Made by a program: the position numbers and the translations under genes. A stretch of 64,000 nt of DNA from positions 31,079-95,078 of the forward strand of contig JBCBSN010000001.1 of the NCBI GenBank assembly GCA_039819225.1. The letters run 5' to 3'. A model generated the notes under the pieces. That model saw only the letters and a list, made by a program, of their open reading frames with translations, was not told where the DNA came from and searched no databases. The stretch is from Ulvibacterium sp039819225 (GTDB taxonomy: Bacteria > Bacteroidota > Bacteroidia > Flavobacteriales > Flavobacteriaceae). Shown in pieces: positions 1 through 8,800 of this stretch (its first letter is position 1; every line of letters begins with the position of its first letter).

Positions 1-1
1 A

Positions 2-1102
2 GGTGCGGTGGCCCTGATCGCCAGAAAGGGAAAACTGGTTTATCTCAAATCCCTTGGGCACTCCAATGATTCAGGGGAACCCTTGAAGACCTCGGACATC
101 TTCAGGATGGCTTCACAGACCAAGGCCGTTACGGCTACCGCTGTAATGATGTTATGGGAAGAAGGACATTTTTCCCTCGACGATCCCATTTCGAAATGGA
201 TTCCGGAATTTCAGAATCCAGGGATACTGGACTCGCTTTATGTGGATGGATCCTACACTACCAGCCCCGCCAATAAGGAGATTACCATTAGGCATTTAAT
301 TACACATACTTCGGGAATGGGATACGGGGTTATCGATGCTGATGAACGTTTCGGAAGAATGTATCAGGGTGCCGGGGCAACCGAGCTTTTTACCACTGAG
401 GATATCACTATAAAAGAGAGTGTTGAAAAAATGGCCTCCTTGCCGTTGCACCACCACCCCGGCGATAAGTTTACCTATAGCGTGGGTCTCGATGTCTTGG
501 GCTACTTTATTGAAATCATTTCTGGGATGCCCCTTGATGATTTTTTTAGGACCAGAATCTTTGAGCCGTTGGGGATGGAGGATACGCATTTTTATCTGCC
601 CGAGAATAAAACTTCCAGATTAGTTCAGGTGCAGACCAAGGAAAACGGGCAGTGGAAACCTTTGGATGGCGGGTTTTATGACGTGGATTATCCCAAAAAG
701 GGAGCTCAAACTTTCTTTTCAGGGGGTGCGGGCCTGTCGGGAACGGCCGAGGACTATGCGAAATTTCTACAGATGTACCTCAATATGGGCGAGTTTAATG
801 GAAAAAGGATTTTAAGCCGGAAAACCGTGGAATTGATTATGGCCAACCAGTTCGAGCATTTATGGCCCAACGATGGTAAATTCTATGGACTGGCCTTCAG
901 TATTGTCAATGAAGAGGGAAAGTCGATTGGGGGTCTGGGTAGCGAGGGCACTTTTGATTGGGGCGGATATTTCAACACCAAATACTTCGCCGATCCCAGC
1001 GAAGGCCTTATCGGAATTTTGATGAAACAGACATACGATATTGGCCCGGATCCCACGACCGAAAAATTTATGAGACTGGTTTTTCAAGCCATTGACGATT
1101 AA
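2..1102 (+). CDS. Serine hydrolase, class C beta-lactamase / esterase family (5' end outside window)
   Basis: This is a penicillin-binding-protein-like serine hydrolase. The open frame runs through the left edge of the window, and the first visible residues already lie inside the domain (GAVALIARKGK, the usual first beta strand), so the true start and any signal peptide are missing. Counted from the GTG at 8, the catalytic SxxK is S36-Q-T-K39, a Y157-S-V tripeptide stands for the YxN motif, and a GSEGTFDWGG stretch near residue 315 replaces the KTG box. Such proteins are often esterases or peptidases rather than antibiotic-resistance enzymes. It lies 13 bp upstream of the first arabinofuranosidase on the same strand. 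It may therefore deacylate a glycan or simply be co-transcribed. The family call is firm; the substrate is unknown. Confidence 0.85.
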   Translation, partial: GAVALIARKGKLVYLKSLGHSNDSGEPLKTSDIFRMASQTKAVTATAVMMLWEEGHFSLDDPISKWIPEFQNPGILDSLYVDGSYTTSPANKEITIRHLITHTSGMGYGVIDADERFGRMYQGAGATELFTTEDITIKESVEKMASLPLHHHPGDKFTYSVGLDVLGYFIEIISGMPLDDFFRTRIFEPLGMEDTHFYLPENKTSRLVQVQTKENGQWKPLDGGFYDVDYPKKGAQTFFSGGAGLSGTAEDYAKFLQMYLNMGEFNGKRILSRKTVELIMANQFEHLWPNDGKFYGLAFSIVNEEGKSIGGLGSEGTFDWGGYFNTKYFADPSEGLIGILMKQTYDIGPDPTTEKFMRLVFQAIDD

Positions 1103-1115
1103 AACGACATTAATT

Positions 1116-3083
1116 ATGAAAGGAAGTCCAATAGTTTACACGCTTCTGCTGGCCTCAATGGGGGCCTTGGGGTTGCAATGCACCTCGGTAAAACAGGAGA
1201 ACGGCATAAAAAATTATGGCAAGTTAGAAAAAGCCAAGATTACGGAGATTGACCCGGAGGGTTGGATAGCGGAATTCCTCACCAGGCAGAAAAGTGGCCT
1301 TAGCGGTAATATAGCCAACTCAGGATATCCCTACAACACCTGTCATTGGGCCTGCCCTAAGATGGAGGGGTCCACTAAAGCCTGGTGGCCCTATGAGCAA
1401 ACCTCCTATTATTTGGACGGAATCAATCGATTGGGGCTTTTGCTCGGGGATAGTGAGCTTCTTGGGATTGTGGAAAAAAATACAGAATACGTAGAAGCAA
1501 ATGTAGATTCCACCGGGCGATTTGGAACAAATCTACAGGATAGGTGGTGGCGTTGGCCCTACGCAAGCTTCAACAGAATTTACATGACCAACTATGAAAC
1601 CTCGGGAGATACGGAAATAATCTCCCTTTTGGCCGACCATTACAAAACTTTTGGGCATGAGGACTTCTGTGATGATTTAGAGCTTGCAAACGTTGAACAG
1701 CTCTGTTGGCTTTATGAAAAGACAGGGGACGAAACGTTTATAAAAATGGGCGAAGATGCCTATGCGCGTTTCAAGTCCGATGTTACATACAGAAACAGAT
1801 TGGACAGTGATATTCAGTTTGCGGCGGATCGGGTACCGGACCACCATGGGGTAGTGTATTTGGAACTGGTGAAAATTCCGGCACTGCTATATAAGTATAC
1901 CGGGAATGAAAATTACTTGGAAGAGTCCCTAAACGGGATCAAAAAAATGGAGCTACATCATATGCTGGTTTCGGGACTACCAAGCACTACCGAGCATTTT
2001 GACGGGATTTCCGAGGTGGCTGGCCATGAAACCTGCAATACGGCCGTTTTTCCCCATACCTATGGATACCTGATGCGAATATCCGGGGAATCTTGGTTAG
2101 GAGATCGAATAGAAAGAGCGGTTTTCAATGCCGGTATGGGTGCTGTGACCAAGGATTTTAAGGCACATCAATATTTTTCGGCACCCAATCAGGTTTTGGC
2201 AACAACAGATTCCAATCCCTTTGGACATCATCCCACAAGAATGGCGTATGCTCCGGGGCATGATGTAGAATGTTGTACGGGCAATGTAAACCGGTTTATG
2301 CCCTATTATGTGGAACAAATGTGGGCAAAATCCAAGGACAATGGGCTGGTGGCCGCGCTCTATGGACCTTCCGTAATTTCAACCAAAGTGGGAAAGGACA
2401 ATAGGGAAGTGACCATTAAGGAGATTACCGGGTATCCATTTTCAGAGCGTATAACATTTGAAATTTCAATGGACCACGATGAGGCAAATTTTCCGTTTTC
2501 CATGAGGATTCCCCAGTGGGCACAGGTCGCTAAAGTAACGATCAATGGGGCAGAAATTGAAGGCGAAGTACCTGCCGGGACTTTTTTTAGACTGGAAAGG
2601 AGTTTCAAGTCCGGTGACATCATTGAATTGGAGCTTCCCATGGAAATCAGAACCAGCACATGGCCAAATAACGGACTTGCGGTAGAAAGAGGTCCCCTGG
2701 TCTTTAGTCTTACCCTGTCCGCTAAAAAAGATACCATCGCCAACTATGAAAGATCCACAGAGAGCTTTCCGGCTTATACTATGGTACCTACCACGGAATG
2801 GCGCTATGGGCTTAGGAATGGCAATTTGGATTTTGAATTGGTTCAAAATGAAAATAAAGGATACCCTTGGGATAGGTCCAATTCGCCCCTAAAGATCAAG
2901 GTCAAGGGATTTAAGGCCAAAGGTTGGGACCTTCATACCTATTTTGACGAGCGTGTTGACAAGGAGATCACCACAACGCCAAGCTTTCCGGATAAAATCG
3001 ATTTAGAGGATACGCCCAATGAATTGGAATTGGTCCCCTATGGTGCAACCACTTTAAGGCTAACTGTTTTTCCAACAATGTAA
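1116..3083 (+). CDS. GH127-type beta-L-arabinofuranosidase (DUF1680), probable lipoprotein
   Basis: Glycoside hydrolase of the GH127/DUF1680 group, which removes beta-L-arabinofuranose through a zinc-bound cysteine nucleophile. From the ATG at 1116 the protein has 655 residues. Three family marks are visible: a GHETC motif (E305, C307), the KDFKAHQYF stretch, and a VECCTGN motif (C386, C387). These match the Glu/Cys and Cys-Cys zinc ligands and nucleophile of characterised members. A frame-extending TTG at 1092 overlaps the upstream gene, so I prefer the ATG, which opens a hydrophobic leader ending in LGLQC. That is an imperfect lipobox with Gln before the Cys. An all-helical (alpha/alpha)6 barrel followed by beta-sandwich domains is expected for this length. 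GH146-like specificity cannot be excluded. The gene is followed by a repeat-rich gap and then a paralogue. Confidence 0.88.
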   Translation: MKGSPIVYTLLLASMGALGLQCTSVKQENGIKNYGKLEKAKITEIDPEGWIAEFLTRQKSGLSGNIANSGYPYNTCHWACPKMEGSTKAWWPYEQTSYYLDGINRLGLLLGDSELLGIVEKNTEYVEANVDSTGRFGTNLQDRWWRWPYASFNRIYMTNYETSGDTEIISLLADHYKTFGHEDFCDDLELANVEQLCWLYEKTGDETFIKMGEDAYARFKSDVTYRNRLDSDIQFAADRVPDHHGVVYLELVKIPALLYKYTGNENYLEESLNGIKKMELHHMLVSGLPSTTEHFDGISEVAGHETCNTAVFPHTYGYLMRISGESWLGDRIERAVFNAGMGAVTKDFKAHQYFSAPNQVLATTDSNPFGHHPTRMAYAPGHDVECCTGNVNRFMPYYVEQMWAKSKDNGLVAALYGPSVISTKVGKDNREVTIKEITGYPFSERITFEISMDHDEANFPFSMRIPQWAQVAKVTINGAEIEGEVPAGTFFRLERSFKSGDIIELELPMEIRTSTWPNNGLAVERGPLVFSLTLSAKKDTIANYERSTESFPAYTMVPTTEWRYGLRNGNLDFELVQNENKGYPWDRSNSPLKIKVKGFKAKGWDLHTYFDERVDKEITTTPSFPDKIDLEDTPNELELVPYGATTLRLTVFPTM

Positions 3084-3145
3084 TCTCATCTAAATGGTTT
3101 GCTGTCAAAAGGAAATTTTAATATGAATAATATCCACACATTAAA

Positions 3146-3579
3146 AGAAGGCTTTGAATAACCCAAATGGCAAAGGAGTTCGAGGCCAGAGACCGAGCGA
3201 AGCGACCGATGAATACCCGGAAAACAAAAAGATCATGAAAAAATTTTCAAGCGCAGTTAACTCAGGGTGTACGACAAATTTCCGGTTTTGGGCATAAACT
3301 CTCTTTTTTTGGACTTCTTTTCCATGAAAAGACCCCACCCAGCCTCCCCGCCTTTGGCGGGAGGAGTTTACCTCCTTCGGAGGGATTAAGGGAGGTCAAA
3401 TATCAGGCTACGGAAATTTGTCGTACACCGGTTAACTTGCTGTTAATGAGCATTTAAAATCTCTAATAACGAAGACCGAGCAGAGCGACCGATGAACACT
3501 TAAGCAATAAAATTGAGTGAATAAATCCAAAGCCATTTGGAGAAAATGTAGGAAAAATCGAAGTTATTCAAAGCCTTCT
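3146..3579. repeat. Nested inverted-repeat element between the two GH127 genes
   Basis: The 518-bp gap between the arabinofuranosidase genes holds no gene but an ordered set of repeats. A perfect 17-bp inverted pair bounds it (3146-3162 AGAAGGCTTTGAATAAC and its complement at 3563-3579). Just inside is CCAAATGGC (3163-3171), with its complement at 3532-3540. A 19-bp inverted pair lies in the core (3267-3285 and 3411-3429). A 26-bp direct repeat with few mismatches (AGACCGAGC..AGCGACCGATGAA) sits at 3190-3215 and 3473-3498. The centre contains smaller GC-rich palindromes (3351-3400). This looks like a non-coding MITE- or REP-like element, or several nested ones. No transposase frame is present. 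Confidence 0.6.
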
Positions 3580-3601
3580 AAAATCAAGAATTCAATTAGT
3601 T

Positions 3602-5650
3602 ATGGAACACAAAATAGGGATGACCGTTAGTGGTGTAATAAAAGGTATTGTGGTACTACTTTCTTTACTCTGTATGAGTTGTGGGGAAACTACGGAAGTA
3701 GATGTGGTAAAGGCAAACGTAAAGTTCCACTTGGCGGAAAGAATATCCCAAACAAAACCAAAAGGTTGGATAGCGGAATTCTTGGCCATTCAGAAGCAAG
3801 GTTTAACGGGGAATATTGAGGAGGCCGGATATCCATTTGACACAAAAATGTGGATGGAAAGGATCGAATTGGATGAAACCACACAATTGGAAAGGGATAG
3901 GAGCCCGGGATTTAATGAATATGAAGAGGATCCAGGCGTGTTTTGGTGGCCTTATGAACAGACTGGATATTATCTGGATGGGGCTATAAAAGCGGGGTAT
4001 TTGATACAGGATGATTTTTTGATTGACCGAGTGAAGGAGCAAATAGCACATTTGATGGCAAACCCCATGGAAAATGGTAGGCTTGCGCCAGCCAAATTGA
4101 TCGGTAGATGGAATAAATGGCCTTACACCGGAATGTTCAGGGCATTTGTGACCGAGTATGAAGAATCCAAAGATCCAAGAATAATCGAGGCCATGCACAA
4201 GCATTACTTGAGTTACAGTGCGGAAGATTTTCAAGATGAACTGGACTTGGCGAACGTTGAGCATTTATGCTGGCTTTTTGAAAAAACAAAGGACAGCACC
4301 TTGTTGAACATGGCCGAATTGTCCTATAAACTATTTAAATCCGATATAAAAAATAGGAGAAGAACAGAAAATGATGATATCGTATTTGCATCGGACAGAA
4401 TTCCAGATCAGCATGGTGTAGTGTATTATGAGCTTGTGAAGATACCTGCCATATTGTACGTAGCAACCGGGAAAAAAGAATACCTACAAGAATCTGAACA
4501 CGGTATAGAGAAGATACATGACAATTTTATGCTTCCGTCCGGACATCCGAGCACTACGGAACACTTTAAGCCGGTTTCTGAAAGAGCCGGTCATGAGACG
4601 TGTAACTATTCCACCCTACCGTACGCGTATGGGTATATGTTGAGAACTACCGGGGATCCCGTTTGGGCCGATAGAATTGAAAAATCCGCATTCAATGCCG
4701 CTTTAGGGGCCATAACAAAAGATTTTAAGGCCCATCAGTATTTTTCATCTCCCAATCAAATGATCGCCACGCACGATTCTAGCCATTTTGGATATTATCC
4801 GGAATTTACGGCCTACGACCCGGGAAAACCGGTGGCATGTTGCACAGGGAACATAAACCGTTTTATGCCATACTACGCCATGCAATTGTGGATGAAAACA
4901 AATACGAACGGGGTAGCCCTTGCACTGTATGGGCCTTCGGAATTTGTGACCGCCGTTGGTAGCCAAAAGGTAAATGTCCACTTTAGTGAAAAAACGGATT
5001 ATCCGTTTGATGAAAAGATTACAATCGAGGTAAATCCTGATCGGAGGGTTAGGTTTGGACTACGTTTAAGAATCCCCTCTTGGTGTTCCGACCCTTCTAT
5101 TGAAGTTAATGGGGAAGTAGTTGATGGTGTAGTGCCAGGTTCCTTTTTTGAGTTGAACAGAACCTTTGATAAAGGAGATGTGGTGCAACTTAATTTTCCC
5201 ATGGAAATTGAAATTAAAAAATGGCCTTTTGGAGCTTTTTCAGTAGAGCGGGGTCCATTGGTCTACAGCTTGCCGATAGCGCATTCGGTTAAAATCGAAA
5301 AGGATTATGACAAAGGATCCGAAGCGTTCCCGGCAATGTCGCTTTCACCTGTTTCGGACTGGCAGTACTTGCCGGATGTTTCTAGATTAGATGATATTCA
5401 AGTAGTCAAATCGGAGGTTCATGGATATCCTTGGACTTTACAAAATACCCCGATCAAATTGAAGCTTTGGGCGAACAAAATAGAAAACTGGAATCTGAAA
5501 GAAGTGATAACGGAAGACGGGGAAAAGACAGTTTTGCAAACCCCTGAATTTCCGGATAGTTTGATGTTGGCAGAAAAGAGAGAGTTGATCGAACTTGTAC
5601 CTTATGGCACTACCCTTCTAAGGGTTACGGCATTCCCTGATAGTAAATAG
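3602..5650 (+). CDS. GH127-type beta-L-arabinofuranosidase (DUF1680), lipoprotein paralogue
   Basis: Second GH127/DUF1680 enzyme, 682 residues, clearly a paralogue of the gene at 1116-3083: they share GWIAEFL near the N-terminus, the ANVEHLCWL-type helix, and the catalytic blocks. The zinc and nucleophile residues are E332, C334, C413 and C414, with the same 79-residue spacing between the Cys pair and the upstream Cys as in the first copy. The N-terminus has a hydrophobic segment ending LLCMSCGE, a good Bacteroidota lipobox, so it is probably membrane anchored. A start at 3620 is also possible and gives a more compact signal peptide. Relative to the first copy it has a longer insert after the GYPFD block (about residues 83-105). 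Two paralogues side by side may split the work on different arabinose linkages or chain lengths. That is inference. Confidence 0.88.
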   Translation: MEHKIGMTVSGVIKGIVVLLSLLCMSCGETTEVDVVKANVKFHLAERISQTKPKGWIAEFLAIQKQGLTGNIEEAGYPFDTKMWMERIELDETTQLERDRSPGFNEYEEDPGVFWWPYEQTGYYLDGAIKAGYLIQDDFLIDRVKEQIAHLMANPMENGRLAPAKLIGRWNKWPYTGMFRAFVTEYEESKDPRIIEAMHKHYLSYSAEDFQDELDLANVEHLCWLFEKTKDSTLLNMAELSYKLFKSDIKNRRRTENDDIVFASDRIPDQHGVVYYELVKIPAILYVATGKKEYLQESEHGIEKIHDNFMLPSGHPSTTEHFKPVSERAGHETCNYSTLPYAYGYMLRTTGDPVWADRIEKSAFNAALGAITKDFKAHQYFSSPNQMIATHDSSHFGYYPEFTAYDPGKPVACCTGNINRFMPYYAMQLWMKTNTNGVALALYGPSEFVTAVGSQKVNVHFSEKTDYPFDEKITIEVNPDRRVRFGLRLRIPSWCSDPSIEVNGEVVDGVVPGSFFELNRTFDKGDVVQLNFPMEIEIKKWPFGAFSVERGPLVYSLPIAHSVKIEKDYDKGSEAFPAMSLSPVSDWQYLPDVSRLDDIQVVKSEVHGYPWTLQNTPIKLKLWANKIENWNLKEVITEDGEKTVLQTPEFPDSLMLAEKRELIELVPYGTTLLRVTAFPDSK

Positions 5651-5743
5651 GGTGTTATGGGCAAATTGGAAAGAACCCGTTCTATGGTCCCCGCACGTTA
5701 AGACTGCCCATTTTTTCGAAGATTTCAAAGAAGTAATCCATTT

Positions 5744-7177
5744 ATGAAAAAGCAAACAGAAAACGGTAAGAAAAATAATTTCACCCTGATCTTCGTAAGT
5801 GCCATTGCCGCCTTGGGCGGTTTTCTATTTGGTTATGATACAGGTGTTATCAATGGCACCCAATTCTTTTTCAGCAAGTTTTTTGAATTGAGTCCAGCCA
5901 CAAAAGGTTGGGTGGTGGGCAGTGCCCTGCTAGGCTGTTTTGCCGGGGCTCTGGTTTCCGGACCTTTGAGCAGGATGTACGGCAGAAAAGTATCGCTGAT
6001 CTTGTCCGCGTTACTTTTTACCATTTCCGCGTGGGGCTCGGGGCTTCCCTCATTTTTACCACAGGCGGTGCCAATGCTGGTGGTATTCCGGATAATCGGT
6101 GGCCTTGGGATAGGGATAGCCTCTATGAACGCTCCCATGTACATCGCCGAGCTTTCTCCGGCCAATATCCGTGGTAAAATGGTCACCTTGTACCAAATGG
6201 CCGTTGTTCTCGGATTTTTTATCGTGTTCCTGGTTACCTACCAAATTGGTGCCGACAAAACCGAAGCCCATAATATAGCCCAAGGTTGGCGGATCATGTT
6301 CTGGTCGGAACTGGTGCCCTGCATCCTCTTTTTAATACTGCTTTTCTTTGTTCCTAAGAGCCCTCGATGGCTTTTGATGAAAAAAAAGGAAGAAGCCTCT
6401 ATAAAGGTTTTGGCAAAAATACACGGTCTCCAAAATGCCAAGGTTACGGCTGCAGAAATCAAGGAATCCCTAAAGGAGAACAAGGCCCTAAAATTCCGCC
6501 ATATTTGGGGCAAGAGTATTCTGCCCATTATTGGTATCGGCGTCGCTTTCTCTTTTTTACAGCAGTTTACGGGAATAAATGCGGTACTCTACTATGGGTC
6601 GGATATTTTTGAAAAAGCCCTTGGGTTTGGCCAGGAAGATGTATTGGCACAGCAGATATTGTTGGCCGGTGTAAATGTATTGTTCACAGTTGTGGCCATG
6701 GCCACTGTGGATAAATGGGGAAGAAAACCATTAGTCATCTACGGGTCTTTCGGGATGCTTTTGGGATTTGCCCTCTTGGGCATTACCATTATGACGGACA
6801 CCGTAGGGCTTCTTTCATTGATCGGGATATTGTTGTTCGTTGGGGCCTTTGCCATGTCCATGGGGCCCGTGGTATGGGTGATTCTTTCGGAGATGTTCCC
6901 CAATAACATTCGGGCCATAGGCATGTCCATTGCCGTAGCTGCCCAATGGGCCGCCAATTATCTGGTTTCCCAGAGTTTTCCCATAATCGCGGAGAGCAAA
7001 TTGAATACGGAGGGGATTTGGAACGGTGCCTTACCTTATTTCCTGTTTATGTTCTTTATTGTTTTGATAATTTGGTTTATGAAAAAGCGGATGCCGGAGA
7101 CCAAGGGAAAGACCTTGGAGGAAATAGAAAGTATTTGGATCGGTCGATATGGAAAATATGACGAGGAGAAAACGTAA
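5744..7177 (+). CDS. MFS sugar porter (sugar:H+ symporter)
   Basis: Twelve-helix major facilitator of the sugar porter family (XylE/AraE-like), 477 residues, inner membrane. Signature pieces are GGFLFGYDTGVINGT in the first helix, a GRK loop (MYGRKVSL) between helices 2 and 3, SPRWLL after helix 6, QQFTGINAVLYYG in helix 7, DKWGRKPL in the loop of the second half, and a C-terminal PETKGKTLEEIE. It lies 94 bp after the second arabinofuranosidase and 22 bp before the mannonate dehydratase, so it probably imports the monosaccharide or uronate released by this cluster. Which sugar cannot be read from sequence. A second, clearly different sugar porter is encoded at 14574-15926. Confidence 0.92.
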   Translation: MKKQTENGKKNNFTLIFVSAIAALGGFLFGYDTGVINGTQFFFSKFFELSPATKGWVVGSALLGCFAGALVSGPLSRMYGRKVSLILSALLFTISAWGSGLPSFLPQAVPMLVVFRIIGGLGIGIASMNAPMYIAELSPANIRGKMVTLYQMAVVLGFFIVFLVTYQIGADKTEAHNIAQGWRIMFWSELVPCILFLILLFFVPKSPRWLLMKKKEEASIKVLAKIHGLQNAKVTAAEIKESLKENKALKFRHIWGKSILPIIGIGVAFSFLQQFTGINAVLYYGSDIFEKALGFGQEDVLAQQILLAGVNVLFTVVAMATVDKWGRKPLVIYGSFGMLLGFALLGITIMTDTVGLLSLIGILLFVGAFAMSMGPVVWVILSEMFPNNIRAIGMSIAVAAQWAANYLVSQSFPIIAESKLNTEGIWNGALPYFLFMFFIVLIIWFMKKRMPETKGKTLEEIESIWIGRYGKYDEEKT

Positions 7178-7198
7178 TTTAGCGGTAAAATCAGCTCT

Positions 7199-8410
7199 AT
7201 GAAAATCGTAAATGCCGAAGTTATTATTTGTTCGCCCGGAAGAAATTTTGTCACCCTTAAAATAGAGACGGATCAGGGTATCTATGGTCTTGGTGATGCT
7301 ACTTTGAACGGACGGGAACTTGCGGTGGCCACCTACTTAAAGGAGCATCTGATTCCCTGTATTCTAGATCGAGATCCCTTTGATACCGAGGATATCTGGC
7401 AATACCTCTACCGTGGGGTGTATTGGCGAAGAGGCGCCGTAAATATGACCGCGATTGGGGCAATCGATATGGCTTTGTGGGACATTAAGGGAAAGGCCCT
7501 AGGAGTGCCCGTCCACGCCCTGATCGGGGGCAAAAGCAGGCATAAATTATTGACCTATACCCACGCACAGGGCAAGGATAGAGCCGAGACCTTGGAAAAA
7601 ATATCGGAAACCATAAGCAAGGGATTCAAGGCCGTACGGGTACAGTCCGGCGTACCGGGAATTGAAAAGATGTATGGCATTGCCAAGGGTGTGGGGTCTT
7701 ATGAACCGGCTTCCCAGGGAAAAAGGCCCGATGAGGAACAGTGGAGTACCGAAAAATACCTCAATTATCTGCCCGGGCTCTTTAATGAGGTTCGCAAGGA
7801 ATTCGGTGAAGAGCTACATCTCCTGCACGATGCCCATCACCGGTTAACGCCCATTGAGGCCGCTAAGTTGGGGAAAAGCCTGGAACCGTATCATTTGTTC
7901 TGGTTGGAGGATACCGTTCCTGCGGAACACCAACAGAATTTTGAATGGATACGGAAGCATACCACAACGCCATTGGCGGTGGGCGAGGTTTTTAACACCA
8001 TTTATGATTGTCAGCATCTGATTACCCAACAGCTTATCGACTATATCCGTATGACGGTGGCCCATGGCGGCGGTCTAACCCCCATGTTAAAAATTGCCCA
8101 TCTGGCGGAACTCTACGGTGTGCGTACGGGATGCCATGGCCCCTCGGATCTTTCGCCCGTAAATTTGGCGGCCTGTCTCCATTTTGGGACGGCCATCAAC
8201 AATTTCGGTATCCAGGAATATATGGGCTATGATCCGGTAACTATGGAAGTGTTCCAATTGGAACACCTATTTGAGGACGGATATTTCTATCCGAGCGAAA
8301 CCCCGGGGCTAGGCGTGGATATGGATTTGGAAAAGGCAGGGAAATATCCCTATAAACAGGCATTCCTCCCGGTAAACCGATTGGAGGACGGAACAATATA
8401 TCATTGGTGA
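7199..8410 (+). CDS. manD: D-mannonate dehydratase family enzyme (enolase superfamily, ManD/RspA)
   Basis: Enolase-superfamily acid-sugar dehydratase; the family type reaction turns D-mannonate into 2-keto-3-deoxy-D-gluconate. The 403-residue length and key residues fit characterised ManD enzymes closely. R147 and Y159 form the mobile-loop base pair, D211 and H213 sit in HDAHHRL, metal ligands E237 (WLEDTVPAEH) and E263 (VGEVFNT) follow, and the chain ends in the Trp (IYHW) typical of the family. The HGPSDLSP motif (residues 313-320) follows the seventh strand. Some members of this family are very poor enzymes or act on D-gluconate, so activity should not be assumed. It follows the sugar porter by 22 bp and probably shares its transcript, consistent with uronate use next to arabinose release. 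Confidence 0.9.
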   Translation: MKIVNAEVIICSPGRNFVTLKIETDQGIYGLGDATLNGRELAVATYLKEHLIPCILDRDPFDTEDIWQYLYRGVYWRRGAVNMTAIGAIDMALWDIKGKALGVPVHALIGGKSRHKLLTYTHAQGKDRAETLEKISETISKGFKAVRVQSGVPGIEKMYGIAKGVGSYEPASQGKRPDEEQWSTEKYLNYLPGLFNEVRKEFGEELHLLHDAHHRLTPIEAAKLGKSLEPYHLFWLEDTVPAEHQQNFEWIRKHTTTPLAVGEVFNTIYDCQHLITQQLIDYIRMTVAHGGGLTPMLKIAHLAELYGVRTGCHGPSDLSPVNLAACLHFGTAINNFGIQEYMGYDPVTMEVFQLEHLFEDGYFYPSETPGLGVDMDLEKAGKYPYKQAFLPVNRLEDGTIYHW

Positions 8411-8489
8411 TATTTAAAGGTAAAAAGTAGCTACTAATAATTCTTGGTTCATATAGAATAGACGTAATGAATGTACGAAAGTTTGAATT

Positions 8490-8670
8490 TTGGGATTGGC
8501 GGGGCGCAGAAATAACGAACAAAAGGCCGGAAGTGCGGTGCGCAGCACAACGCATGAAGGCCTGGGAGTGAGAGGTGCGCAGCAATTTCCTTGGCCCGCC
8601 TTGATTTTTTGTTTCGTTTTTCATCAAGGAAAAATGAAAAAGAAACCTCTAAAGAGCACAAATTTTGTCG
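8490..8670. repeat. Probable dispersed flavobacterial intergenic repeat
   Basis: The 390-bp gap between manD and the SDR gene has no convincing gene. Its middle part carries a GC-rich block with a direct repeat GGTGCGCAGCA at 8537-8547 and 8574-8584, followed by a TTGATTTTTTGTTTCG / CATCAAGGAAAAATGAAAAA stretch. From memory, this arrangement recurs between genes in flavobacterial genomes, where it generates short spurious frames. There is only one copy here, so the dispersed nature is inferred from outside knowledge and not shown by this window. The remaining parts of the gap (8411-8489 and 8671-8800) show nothing clear. Confidence 0.4.
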
Positions 8671-8800
8671 AGCTATTTAGGGTTTTTCTGGGGTACATTT
8701 ATGCCAATTATGAGAAATAAAAAAACTGATTTGGTTTTTCCAAGCCCCTCTAGTTGTTTTAAGGACCATATTATTAATTGTAATAATGATTTTTAATTAA

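Noticed and set aside
1..1102. Serine hydrolase as an antibiotic-resistance beta-lactamase
   Set aside because: The KTG box is replaced and the gene lies in a carbohydrate cluster. Family membership alone does not support resistance.
3190..3498. The 26-bp direct repeat as a CRISPR or attachment-site pair
   Set aside because: There are only two copies, 283 bp apart, with no regular spacers, no cas genes and no integrase nearby.
8241..8720. Several frames of 70-128 codons across the manD end and the following gap
   Set aside because: They derive from the repeat-like block and from antisense of manD. No start region or domain supports any of them.
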